Both the position numbers and the translations under genes were made by a program. This document shows, piece by piece, positions 1-9,263 of a stretch of DNA of 64,000 nucleotides (the stretch's first letter is position 1; the number at the start of each line of letters is the position of its first letter). Source of the stretch: JAIVGV01 sp031425275. GTDB taxonomy: Bacteria; Acidobacteriota; Blastocatellia; Pyrinomonadales; Pyrinomonadaceae. The notes under the pieces are model-generated. The model saw only the letters and a program-made list of their open reading frames with translations. It ran no database searches and had not been told where the DNA came from. The stretch spans positions 9,036 to 73,035 of the forward strand of contig JANPJA010000161.1 in NCBI GenBank assembly GCA_031425275.1, in the 5' to 3' direction.

Positions 1-711
1 GTGCGCACGGTGTTTGCCCCACACCGTGACAACGAGGCGTTTCGCTGTCTGTCTCGTCTGCCGCGTCTGGTCGATCCGGCGAGACAGCTTTTGGAGAGCG
101 AAGTTTACATTCATCAATTCAAGATCAACGCCAAGGTGGCGCTCGAAGGGGAGCCGTGGGAATGGCATCAGGACTTTCTCTACTGGCACAAGGAAGATGC
201 CATGTCCGCGCCGCGCGTCCTGACGGCGGCCCTCTTCCTGCAAGATGTCAACGAGTTTAACGGCCCGATGCTCGTCATCCCCGGCTCGCACACCGGCGGG
301 ATGGTCAACGTCGAAACGCACGGCCGCTTTACCTCTCCCCAGGGCAACGGCAACGCGGGTTGGAATGGCGACGACCACGAAGAGTCGCCGGTCTGGATGC
401 ACACGCTGACCGCTGATTTGAAGTACAAGATCAACCGGGACATTCTCGCCAGCCTCACCAAGACGAACGAGATTCATGCCTCAAAAGGCCGGGCGGGGTT
501 CGTCCTTTTTTTCGACGGCAACTTGTTCCACGCCTCGGCGACTAACTTCTCGCCGCGCGACCGCATCAGCGTCTTCATCAGTTACAACAGCGTCGAAAAC
601 AAACTCCGCGACATCGCCGCGCCGCGCCCCGACTTCATCGCCAGTCGTGATTTCTCCCCGGTCGTCCCCGTCGATGACAACGCGCTGCTGACATTGGGGG
701 TTGCAGTCTGA
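1..711 (+). CDS. PhyH-family Fe(II)/2-oxoglutarate oxygenase (5' end probably cut by window edge)
   Basis: The visible 236 residues match the phytanoyl-CoA dioxygenase family, which uses iron, O2 and 2-oxoglutarate to hydroxylate small molecules or amino acids. The iron-binding triad can be read as His56-x-Asp58 (in WEWHQDF) and His177 (in LFHASATN). Arg188, eleven residues after the distal His, sits where 2-oxoglutarate is anchored in ectoine hydroxylase. The reading frame is open from base 1 and the first codon is GTG, so the true start may lie upstream. The stop codon shares a base with the start of NRPS1 (TGATG), which implies translational coupling and a role in making or decorating a building block of the peptide. 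The substrate cannot be read from the sequence. Confidence 0.85.
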   Translation: MRTVFAPHRDNEAFRCLSRLPRLVDPARQLLESEVYIHQFKINAKVALEGEPWEWHQDFLYWHKEDAMSAPRVLTAALFLQDVNEFNGPMLVIPGSHTGGMVNVETHGRFTSPQGNGNAGWNGDDHEESPVWMHTLTADLKYKINRDILASLTKTNEIHASKGRAGFVLFFDGNLFHASATNFSPRDRISVFISYNSVENKLRDIAAPRPDFIASRDFSPVVPVDDNALLTLGVAV

Positions 712-3700
712 TGAACGACGGCCCCACACAATCCCGCCTCCTCTCCCAGTCGAAGCGACAGCTTTTAGCGCGCTTGATGAAGCGTGAGGGCGTGCGTGAA
801 GGTGAACGGGAAGCGATTCCCCGCCGGACTCAAATAAGCCCCTGCCCACTCTCCTTCGCGCAGCAACGGTTATGGTTCATTGATCAACTGGAACCGGGGA
901 GCGTTGCATACAATGTCCCGGTCGCGGTGCGGCTGCGAGGGGAACTGGACGTGGAGGCGTTGGGCCGTGCGCTGAGCGGGGTAGTGGCCCGCCACGAGTC
1001 GCTACGCACTTCCTTCGCCCGCGCGGACGGCGGCGGCGACCCGGCCCAGTTCATCCACCCGGCCCGGCCGCTGCCGCTGCCGCTCACCGACCTCACGGCG
1101 CTCCCCCCCGCCGCCCGCGAGGGCGAGGCCCGCCGCCTCGCCGCCGCCGCCGCCCGCCGGCCCTTCGACCTCGGGCGGGCCCCGCTGCTGCGCGCCCGGC
1201 TGCTGCGTCTGGCCGCCGACGAGCACCTGCTCGTCCTCGTCGTCCACCACATCGTCTCGGACGGGTGGTCGATGCGCGTGCTCGTGCGCGAACTCTCCGC
1301 GCTGTATCTCGGGCACGCGCGCGCCGCCGCCCCTGATCCGGCGCACGCGCGCGCCGACGCCGCTCCGCCCCCCGACCTCCCCGACCTCCCCGTGCAGTAC
1401 GCCGACTACGCGGTGTGGCAACGACAACACCTCGACGGGCCGGCCCTCGACGGCCACCTCGCCTACTGGCGCGAGCGACTGCGCGGCCCGCTCCCCGTCC
1501 TCCAACTCCCGGCCGACCGCCCGCGCCCGCGCGCCGCCACCCACCGCGGGGGGCGCGTCACCCGCCGCCTGAGCCCGGACTTGGCGGGGCGGCTCAAGGA
1601 GTTGTCGCGGGGCGAGGGCGTGACGCTGTTCATGACTCTGCTCGCCGGCTTCGCGGCCGTCCTCTCGCGGCACACGGGGCAGGAGGACATCATCGTGGGG
1701 ACGCCCATCGCCAACCGGCACCGGGTGGAGGTGGAGGGGCTGGTCGGGTTCTTCGTCAACACGCTGGCGCTCAGAACCGACCTCGGCGGCGACCCGACGT
1801 TCCGGGAGTTGCTGGGGCGGGTGCGCGAGACCGCGCTGGGGGCGTACCGGCATCAGGAGGCACCGTTCGAGCGGGTGGTGGAGGCCGTGGAGGCGGAGCG
1901 CGACCTGCGCCGCGCGCCGCTGTTCCAGGTGATGCTGGTGATGCAGGAGGCGGCGGCGGCGGGGGTGCGGCTGGGGGGGTTGGAGGTGAGCGCGGAGGAG
2001 GTGGAGACGGGGGCGGCGAAGTTCGACCTGCTGGTGGGGGTGCAAGAGGGGGCGGGCGGGTGGCTGGAGGTGGCGGCCGACTACAGCGCGGAGTTGTTCG
2101 AGGGGGCGCGGGTGGGTCGGCTGCTGGGGCACCTGGAGGTGCTGTTGGAGAGCGCGGCGGGGGGGCCGTGGCGGCGGGTGTCGGAGCTGGAGATGCTGGG
2201 GGAGGGGGAGCGGCGGGAGTTGTTGGCGGGGTGGAACGAGACGGGGCGGGAGTACGAGCGGGAGGCGAGCGTGCACGGGATGTTCGAGCGGGAGGCGGCG
2301 CGGCGGCCGGGGGCGGTGGCGGTGGTGAGCGGGGGTGAGGCGGTGACGTACGGGGAGTTGGACGGGCGGGCCGACGAGGTGGCGCGGCGGCTGGTGGCGG
2401 CTGGGGTGGGGTTGGAGGATCGGGTGGGGGTGATGGCGGAGCGGGGGGCGTGGATGGTGGCGGGGCTGTTGGGGGTGCTCAAGGCTGGGGGTGCGTACGT
2501 GCCGCTCGACGCCGAGTACCCGGCGGGGCGGCTGCGGGTGATGATGGAGGACGCGGGGGTGCGGGTGGTGGCGGCGACGCGGGGGATGCGGGGGCGGGTG
2601 CCGGAGACGGGTGCCGCCGTCGTCTGGCTCGACGAGGAGGGCGAAGGGAGTGCGCCTCGGGCGGCGGGTGACGACTCGGGCTGCGGAGTCACGGCGGGGA
2701 ACCCGTCGGTGGCGGTCGCGGCGGGGAATCTGGCCTACGTCATCTACACCTCCGGCTCCACCGGCATCCCCAAAGGAGTGAGCGTCACACACCGCAGCAT
2801 AATGCGCCTCGTGAGAGAGACGAACTACGCGCGCTTCGGTGAAGACGAAGTCTTTTTGCAGTTCGCCCCGATCTCGTTCGATGCCTCGACGCTGGAAATC
2901 TGGGGTAGCCTGATCAACGGCGGGCGGCTGGTGTTGATGCCGCCGGGCATGACGACGCTCGAAGCATTGGGCGAGGTCGTGCGGCGCGAAGGCGTCACCA
3001 CAATGTGGCTGACGGCCGGGCTGTTTCACTTGATGGTGGACGAGCGGCTGGACGACTTGCGCGGCGTGCGTCAACTTTTGGCGGGCGGGGATGTCCTGTC
3101 GGTCGCACACGTCAAGAAGTACCTCGACGCGGCGGCGGCGGGACGGGTGTTGATAAACGGCTACGGGCCGACGGAGAACACGACCTTCACCTGTTGCTTC
3201 CCGATGACCGCCGCCACGCAGTTTGAAAATTCAGTGCCGATCGGTCGTCCCATCTCCAACACACAGGTTTACGTCCTCGACCGTAATTTGCGCCCGGTCG
3301 CACAGGGTGTGGTCGGAGAGTTGATGACGGGCGGCGACGGGCTGGCGCGCGGCTATTTAAATCGCCCCGCGCAGACCGCCGAGCGATTCATTCCGCACCC
3401 GTTCAGCGAGACGCCCGGAGCGCGTCTGTACCGGACGGGCGACCTCGTGCGCTACCTCTCCGACGGCAACCTCGAATTTGTCGGGCGCATGGATCAGCAG
3501 GTGAAGATTCGCGGCTTCCGCATCGAACTGGAAGAGATTGAGATGGCGCTTGCCGCGCACGCGGCGGTGCGAGAAGCAATCGTCATCGCGCGCGAGGATG
3601 TGCCCGGCGATAAAAGAATTGTCGCCTATCTGGTGGCCGCGCCGGACTCGACGCCGCCTTCACCCGGCGAGTTGCATAAGCATCTGCGGGAGAAACTGCC

Positions 3701-6700
3701 GGAGTACATGCTGCCCGCGGCCTTCGTATGGCTCGACGAGTTGCCCCTGACGGCGAATGGGAAAGTGAACCGGAGCGGCCTGCCCGCGCCCGGGCAGGGA
3801 CACGCGGAGGTGGAAGGCGTCTACGTTGCGCCGCGCACGCCGGTGGAGGAAATCGTGGCGGGGATTTGGCGCGACGCGCTGAGGGTGGAGCGTGTCGGCG
3901 TCGATGACAATTTCTTCGAGTTGGGCGGCCATTCTCTGCTGGCGACGCAGGTGGTTTCGCGTGTGCGTGAGGCTCTCGGCGTCGAAATCGCGTTGCGGAG
4001 TCTGTTCGAATGCGGCACGGTCGGCGGCCTGAGCGAGGTGATCGAGCGGGCGCTGAAAGGCCGGACGGAGGTTCACGTTCCGGCCGTGCTTCGGGTCGAG
4101 CGCGGCGTCGAATCGCCACTGTCTTACGCACAACAACGACTCTGGTTTCTCGACCAGCTCGATCCGGACAGCCCCGCCTATAACGTCCCCGTCGCCGTGC
4201 GCGTCAAAGGCCGGCTCGACGCGGCGGCGCTCGCGCGCAGCCTCAACGAAATCGTCCTCCGCCACGAATCTCTGCGCACCGGTTTTTCGTTCTCCGGCGG
4301 ACAGCCCGTGCAGGTCAGCACGCCCGGGCTGAGTCTTGAAATGCCGCTCATCGACCTCACCGCCCACCCCGAAGGCGGGCAAGAGGCGCTGCGGCTGGCG
4401 CGCGAAGAAGCGCGGCAACCCTTCGATCTCCGTCGCCCGCCACTCGCGCGGGCGCGGCTGATACGTCTCAACGCAGAAGAGCACGTGTTGCTCCTGACGA
4501 TGCATCACATCGTCTCGGACGGGTGGTCGATGGGCGTGCTGATCCGCGAGATGGCCGCGCTCTACGAGGCGTTCGCGCAAGGGTTGCCGTCGCCGCTCGC
4601 GGAGTTGCCGGTGCAATACGCCGACTTCGCCGCGTGGCAGCGCGAGCAACTACAGGGCGCGCCGCTCGAACGCCAACTCTCGTACTGGCGCGAGCGATTG
4701 TCCGACGCCCCGGCGCAGTTGGAATTGCCAACCGACCGGGCGCGTCCGGCGGTGCAGAGTCATCGCGGCGCGGTGCGACGCTTCAGGCTCGGTCGGGAGT
4801 TGACTGACGAGTTGAAAACTCTCTCAAGGCGCGAGGGCGTCACGCTGTTCATGACTTTGCTCGCCGCCTTCGACGCGCTGCTCGCGCGTTACACCGGGCA
4901 GGAGGACATCGTCGTCGGCACGCCCATCGCCAACCGGCACCGGGTCGAGGTGGAAGGACTGATCGGGTTCTTCGTCAACACGCTGGCGCTCAGAACCGAC
5001 CTCGGCGGCGACCCGACGTTCCGGGAGTTGCTGGGGCGCGTGCGCGAGACCGCGCTCGGCGCGTACGCACATCAAGAGATGCCGTTCGAGCGGCTGGTCG
5101 AGGAGTTGCAACCGGAGCGCGATCTGGGGCGCACGCCGCTCTATCAAGTGATGTTCATCTTTCAGAACACGCCCGTCGAACTCTTGACGCTGCCGCAACT
5201 GAGCTTCGAGCCGGTGGATGTTTATAGCGGGACGGTGAAGGTCGATCTGGTGCTGAACATGCAGGAGACGGCCGACGGGCTGAGCGCGAACATCGAGTAC
5301 AGCGCGGAGTTATTCGAGGCCGGGACGGTCGAACGAATGGTGGAACATTTCGAGAACCTGTTGCGCGAGGCGGCGAAGGAGCCGGGGCGTCGGGTGTCGG
5401 AATTGGCGATCATTGGCGAGGCGGAGCGGCGGCGGTTGCTGGAGGAGTGGGACGAGGTGGGCGCGTACCGTGAGCACACGCCGCTCCACCGGATGTTCGA
5501 GGAGCAGGTTGAGCGCAACCCCGACGGGTGCGCCGTCGCTTTCCAAAATGAGCGCGTGAGTTACCGGGAACTCGACGCGCGCAGCAACCAGCTCGCACGC
5601 GGCTTGCGCGCGTTGAACATCGAGCGCGGCCAAGGCGTCGGCATCATGCTCGGCACCGGGCCGTCGCAAATCGTCGCGCTGCTCGGCGTGCTCAAAGCGG
5701 GCTGCTACTTCGTCTGCATCGACCCGGAGCACCCGGCGTCGCGACAGCAAAGAATACTCGAAGAGGTCGCGCCGCCGTGCGTGATTACCGAGGCGGCGTG
5801 CCTGCGGCGACGCGCGGAGTTGTGGCGGCAACTCCGCCGGGAAGGCGCCTGCTCGCTCCTGCTGATGGATGAGGGGGCGGGGACGGTTGACGTGGTCGAT
5901 GCGATGCCGCCCGACCGGAGTTGGTTGGACGCGCAGGACGCGACGAGACCGGATGTCGAGGTCAACCCGCGAGACATCGCTTACGTCGTCTACACGTCGG
6001 GGTCGTCGGGTCGGCCCAAAGGCATCGCACAATCGCATAACAGTTTCAGTCAGTTCGCCGAATGGATGGGCAGCAAGTTTCGCATCGAGTCGGGCAAGCG
6101 AGTCGCGCAATGGGCTTCGATTACCTACGACGCCGCGTACGCGGAAATTCTCGGCGCGCTCTGTCACGGCGCGACGCTGTGCATGGCGACGGCCGACGTG
6201 AGAAGCGACCCGCGGGCGGTCGCCGAGTGGCTCGAACGCGAGGCCGTCTCCGTGCTCGTGACGGTGCCGAGTTTTTGCAGTCAGGTGTTTGACGTGCTCG
6301 GTGAGCGTGGCGGGTCGGGGGGAGCGCGCCCCCCGCTGAACGCGCTGGAATTCGTGCTGCTGGCGGGCGAGACGCTGCCGACGAAACTGGCGCGCGCGTG
6401 GCTCGACCGTTACCCGCGGCGGCCGAAGCTCTACAACCTTTACGGCCCGACTGAATCCGTCCTCGCGACGTTTCACGAGGTCGCGCGCGGCGATGACGAA
6501 CGCCGCTCGATTCCCATCGGCCGGGCGATTGACGGCCGACAGATTCTGATCCTCGATGCCGGACAGCGGCTCTGCCCGGTCGGCACCGCGGGCGAGCTGT
6601 ACGTGCGCAGCCCGTACTTGACGAACGGTTACTTCCGCAACCCGGAAGAGACGCTCAAGAGGTTCGTGCAAAACCCCCTGCACGACAATTACCGGGACGA

Positions 6701-7457
6701 AGTTTACAGAACCGGCGATCTGGCGCGTTGGCTGCCCGACGGCAACATCGAGTTCTTCGGTCGGATCGACAATCAGGTGAAGGTGCGCGGCATCCGCGTC
6801 GAATTGGAGGAGATCGAAGCGGCGTTGTTGCGTCACGAAGCCGTGAGCGAGTGCGCGGTGGCCGCGCACGAATACGAAGACGGCGACCGGCGGCTGGTCG
6901 GTTACGTGGTGGCCGACGACTCGCTGACTGCGGCGGCGCTGCGCGAGTTTGCCGAAGCGTGGCTGCCCGGATACATGCTGCCTTCAACTTTCGTCTTCCT
7001 CGATAGTTTGCCGCGAACGTCGAGCGGAAAAATCGAGCGCGGGGGGTTGCCGAAACCCGACGCGACGGCGCGCGGCGAAGCCGGGGATCATTACGTCGCG
7101 CCGCGCACGCCGGTCGAGGCCGGCATCGCCGAGGTCTGGCGAGAATTTTTGGGCGTCGAACGGGTCGGGGTCGATGACGATTTCTTCCGGCTGGGCGGAC
7201 ATTCGCTGCTGGCGACCCGCGTCATGAACCGGGTGCGCGGAATGTACGCCGTCGAGATTCCCCTGCGCGACTTCATCGGCGCGCCGACGGTTGCGAGCCT
7301 CTCGCGCAAGGTCGAGAGCGCGCGTCAGACCGGGGGCGCGTCCGCGGAACAGATCGCCGCGCTGCTTGAGAAAGTGAAAGCGCTCTCGGATGAAGAGGTC
7401 AGGGCCTTGCTCAACCAGCCGCACGGCCCGCAGTCCGAACGCCACGACTTCACGTAA
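711..7457 (+). CDS. NRPS1: C-A-T-C-A-T synthetase, 2248 aa
   Basis: Two full elongation modules. Residues 1-40 form a basic helical head (LSQSKRQLL at 11-19). C1 spans about 44-475 with intact HHIVSDG at 179-185. A1 is about 505-1025 with YTSGSTG near 678, and T1 carries the phosphopantetheine Ser1075. C2 is about 1125-1565 with HHIVSDG at 1265-1271, A2 is about 1590-2110, and T2 carries Ser2165. Aligned by eye to GrsA, the A1 pocket reads DALWLGGTFK, like known valine codes. A2 reads DAAVLALLAK and has YTSGSSG at its A3 motif; I cannot assign it. The protein ends with an acidic helix, LSDEEVRALL (2225-2234), that recurs in two other proteins here and may dock to a stand-alone C domain. An N-terminal C domain and helical head imply an upstream partner outside the window. 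Confidence 0.97.
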   Translation: MNDGPTQSRLLSQSKRQLLARLMKREGVREGEREAIPRRTQISPCPLSFAQQRLWFIDQLEPGSVAYNVPVAVRLRGELDVEALGRALSGVVARHESLRTSFARADGGGDPAQFIHPARPLPLPLTDLTALPPAAREGEARRLAAAAARRPFDLGRAPLLRARLLRLAADEHLLVLVVHHIVSDGWSMRVLVRELSALYLGHARAAAPDPAHARADAAPPPDLPDLPVQYADYAVWQRQHLDGPALDGHLAYWRERLRGPLPVLQLPADRPRPRAATHRGGRVTRRLSPDLAGRLKELSRGEGVTLFMTLLAGFAAVLSRHTGQEDIIVGTPIANRHRVEVEGLVGFFVNTLALRTDLGGDPTFRELLGRVRETALGAYRHQEAPFERVVEAVEAERDLRRAPLFQVMLVMQEAAAAGVRLGGLEVSAEEVETGAAKFDLLVGVQEGAGGWLEVAADYSAELFEGARVGRLLGHLEVLLESAAGGPWRRVSELEMLGEGERRELLAGWNETGREYEREASVHGMFEREAARRPGAVAVVSGGEAVTYGELDGRADEVARRLVAAGVGLEDRVGVMAERGAWMVAGLLGVLKAGGAYVPLDAEYPAGRLRVMMEDAGVRVVAATRGMRGRVPETGAAVVWLDEEGEGSAPRAAGDDSGCGVTAGNPSVAVAAGNLAYVIYTSGSTGIPKGVSVTHRSIMRLVRETNYARFGEDEVFLQFAPISFDASTLEIWGSLINGGRLVLMPPGMTTLEALGEVVRREGVTTMWLTAGLFHLMVDERLDDLRGVRQLLAGGDVLSVAHVKKYLDAAAAGRVLINGYGPTENTTFTCCFPMTAATQFENSVPIGRPISNTQVYVLDRNLRPVAQGVVGELMTGGDGLARGYLNRPAQTAERFIPHPFSETPGARLYRTGDLVRYLSDGNLEFVGRMDQQVKIRGFRIELEEIEMALAAHAAVREAIVIAREDVPGDKRIVAYLVAAPDSTPPSPGELHKHLREKLPEYMLPAAFVWLDELPLTANGKVNRSGLPAPGQGHAEVEGVYVAPRTPVEEIVAGIWRDALRVERVGVDDNFFELGGHSLLATQVVSRVREALGVEIALRSLFECGTVGGLSEVIERALKGRTEVHVPAVLRVERGVESPLSYAQQRLWFLDQLDPDSPAYNVPVAVRVKGRLDAAALARSLNEIVLRHESLRTGFSFSGGQPVQVSTPGLSLEMPLIDLTAHPEGGQEALRLAREEARQPFDLRRPPLARARLIRLNAEEHVLLLTMHHIVSDGWSMGVLIREMAALYEAFAQGLPSPLAELPVQYADFAAWQREQLQGAPLERQLSYWRERLSDAPAQLELPTDRARPAVQSHRGAVRRFRLGRELTDELKTLSRREGVTLFMTLLAAFDALLARYTGQEDIVVGTPIANRHRVEVEGLIGFFVNTLALRTDLGGDPTFRELLGRVRETALGAYAHQEMPFERLVEELQPERDLGRTPLYQVMFIFQNTPVELLTLPQLSFEPVDVYSGTVKVDLVLNMQETADGLSANIEYSAELFEAGTVERMVEHFENLLREAAKEPGRRVSELAIIGEAERRRLLEEWDEVGAYREHTPLHRMFEEQVERNPDGCAVAFQNERVSYRELDARSNQLARGLRALNIERGQGVGIMLGTGPSQIVALLGVLKAGCYFVCIDPEHPASRQQRILEEVAPPCVITEAACLRRRAELWRQLRREGACSLLLMDEGAGTVDVVDAMPPDRSWLDAQDATRPDVEVNPRDIAYVVYTSGSSGRPKGIAQSHNSFSQFAEWMGSKFRIESGKRVAQWASITYDAAYAEILGALCHGATLCMATADVRSDPRAVAEWLEREAVSVLVTVPSFCSQVFDVLGERGGSGGARPPLNALEFVLLAGETLPTKLARAWLDRYPRRPKLYNLYGPTESVLATFHEVARGDDERRSIPIGRAIDGRQILILDAGQRLCPVGTAGELYVRSPYLTNGYFRNPEETLKRFVQNPLHDNYRDEVYRTGDLARWLPDGNIEFFGRIDNQVKVRGIRVELEEIEAALLRHEAVSECAVAAHEYEDGDRRLVGYVVADDSLTAAALREFAEAWLPGYMLPSTFVFLDSLPRTSSGKIERGGLPKPDATARGEAGDHYVAPRTPVEAGIAEVWREFLGVERVGVDDDFFRLGGHSLLATRVMNRVRGMYAVEIPLRDFIGAPTVASLSRKVESARQTGGASAEQIAALLEKVKALSDEEVRALLNQPHGPQSERHDFT
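1744..1819 (+). repeat. 76-bp identical segment shared by the two C domains of NRPS1 (partner 4963-5038)
   Basis: Bases 1744-1819 and 4963-5038 are identical over 76 bases and lie in equivalent places of C1 and C2, coding around FFVNTLALRTDLGGDPTF. The flanks from about 1681 to 1850 are also nearly identical, while the rest of the two domains differs much more. This looks like recent gene conversion within one gene. Confidence 0.85.
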
Positions 7458-7565
7458 GCCCGGTCGGCCATGCCGCGCCCGTCGGGCACCAGTTTCAAAC
7501 AATTCGCCGCCACACCACCCACTCAAGTCGGTCACTACTAAACCCCCACCGCACAACCCCGCGGG

Positions 7566-9263
7566 ATGACGAGGAAAGCAATTGTGAACAACGCTCCGCT
7601 TGTGATTAACGGCTCGACCCTGAACGTCGAAATGGTAGATGAGGTGGCGCGCGGGCGTCGCCCGGTGACGGTGGGCAGGGCGAGCTATGAGGCGATGAAT
7701 GCGTCGCGCGAAGTGCTTCAAGGACTCATCGATTCGGGGGTGATGATTTACGGCATCACCACCGGCATGGGCGGGATGAGGGAGTTTCTCGTCCCCAAGC
7801 ATGTCGCCCCGGAGATGCAGATGAATCTGTTGCGCAGCGTCGCCTCGAACGTCGGCGAGCCATTCCCGGAAGAGGTGGTGCGCGCCACCATGCTGGCGCG
7901 TTTGAACTCCCTGTGCCGGGGGCATTCGGCGATCCGAGTCGTGAACTTCGACGTGCTGCTCGACATGCTCAACGCACACATTCACCCGCTCGTGCCGATG
8001 AAAGGCTCGCTCGGCGCGAGCGGCGATCTCGGCCCGCTCGCCTCAATCGCGCTGGCCGCGACGGGCGAAGGCATGGTGAAGTTTCGCGGCGAGACCATGC
8101 CGGCGTCGCAGGCGTTGGCGGCGGCGGGCATCCAGCCCATGAAGCTGGATTATAAAGAGGGACTGGCGCTCATCAACGGAACCTCGATGATGGCCGGGAT
8201 GGGCGCGCTGGTGGTTCACGACACGGAAGTCATCAACGATACCGCCGATGTCGTCGCCGCGTTAAGCACCGAGGCCCTGACGGGACGGCTCGGCCCCTTC
8301 GACGAGCGGGTGCATCAACAGAAACCGCATCCGGGCCAGCAAGCCACGGCGAAAAACATCATCAACCTGACGCGCGGCTCGGGGATGGCGATTTCGGAGG
8401 AGTATCTACAGAAAACCATCGGCGAGAGCCACAGCAACGAGGCGACCCGCAAAAGCCAGTTGTTGATCATGGACGCCTACTCGATTCGCTGCGTGCCGCA
8501 CGTCCACGGCCCGGCCAAAGAGTGCGCGGCGTGGAGCCGGCAGATCGTCGAGCGCGAGTTGAATTCGAGCAACGACGACCCGCTGGTGCTGGCCGAGTAC
8601 AACGCCTGTTTTCACAACGGCCATTTCCACGGCCAATACATCGCCATGATCATGGATTCGATCGCGGTCGCCGTCACCACCATCGGCCTGATGTCCGACC
8701 GCCGGATTGATCGTTTCATGGATCAGAACCACAGCGCGGGGCTGCCGCCGTTCCTCTGTAGCAACGACCTCGGCGTCCGCATGGGGCTGATGGGCGGCCA
8801 GTTCATGACCTCTTCCATCATGGCCGAAAACCGCGCCAAGTGTACGCCGATGTCGGTGCAGTCGATCCCCTCGACCGAAGATTTTCAAGACTTCGTGAGC
8901 ATGGGACTGGTGGGCGCACGCCGGACGTACGAGGTCGTTCGTGATACGGCTTACGTGCTGGCGTTCGAGCTGATGTGCGGGGCGCAGGCCGCCGACATCA
9001 GGGGCGTGGAGATGCTCAGTCCGGTCGGGCGCAAGACTTATCAACTGACCCGCGAACTGTGCCCGTCCTTCGACGTTGACATGTCGGTGACGCCCTTCGT
9101 CGAAAAGATCGCCGCTGCCATTCTCGACGGGAAATACGCGGCCATCCTCGCCGAAGAGAAAGTCGCGGCGTCGAACAACGGGCACCCGGCGGCGGGCGCG
9201 AACCGGATTTTGAATCTGACCGGGGCGGCTAATTCTCTGGCGACCGGGACGGAAAATGAGTAA
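7566..9263 (+). CDS. MIO-type aromatic amino acid ammonia-lyase / 2,3-aminomutase
   Basis: 565 residues of the histidine/phenylalanine ammonia-lyase superfamily. Ala151-Ser152-Gly153 in GSLGASGDLGPLAS is the tripeptide that cyclises to the MIO electrophile, and Tyr62 in IYGITTG is the catalytic tyrosine. Free lyases release cinnamate-type acids; secondary-metabolism relatives (AdmH, SgcC4, CmdF) instead shift the amino group and give beta-amino acids. The selectivity loop reads LLRSVASN with Val92 where His/Tyr-specific members have His, which argues against His or Tyr as substrate and is closer to phenylalanine-type loops. The ATG at 7566 has no clear ribosome site; a GTG at 7584 is preceded by GAGGAAAG and may be the real start. 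It lies between NRPS1 and C1 and overlaps C1 by 8 bases, so it probably supplies a precursor. Lyase or mutase cannot be told apart by eye. Confidence 0.9.
   Translation: MTRKAIVNNAPLVINGSTLNVEMVDEVARGRRPVTVGRASYEAMNASREVLQGLIDSGVMIYGITTGMGGMREFLVPKHVAPEMQMNLLRSVASNVGEPFPEEVVRATMLARLNSLCRGHSAIRVVNFDVLLDMLNAHIHPLVPMKGSLGASGDLGPLASIALAATGEGMVKFRGETMPASQALAAAGIQPMKLDYKEGLALINGTSMMAGMGALVVHDTEVINDTADVVAALSTEALTGRLGPFDERVHQQKPHPGQQATAKNIINLTRGSGMAISEEYLQKTIGESHSNEATRKSQLLIMDAYSIRCVPHVHGPAKECAAWSRQIVERELNSSNDDPLVLAEYNACFHNGHFHGQYIAMIMDSIAVAVTTIGLMSDRRIDRFMDQNHSAGLPPFLCSNDLGVRMGLMGGQFMTSSIMAENRAKCTPMSVQSIPSTEDFQDFVSMGLVGARRTYEVVRDTAYVLAFELMCGAQAADIRGVEMLSPVGRKTYQLTRELCPSFDVDMSVTPFVEKIAAAILDGKYAAILAEEKVAASNNGHPAAGANRILNLTGAANSLATGTENE

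Noticed and set aside
1002..3110. A 702-residue open frame on the - strand inside NRPS1
   Set aside because: It is a shadow of the codon bias of the GC-rich gene; its sequence is low-complexity Arg/Pro/His with no family motifs.
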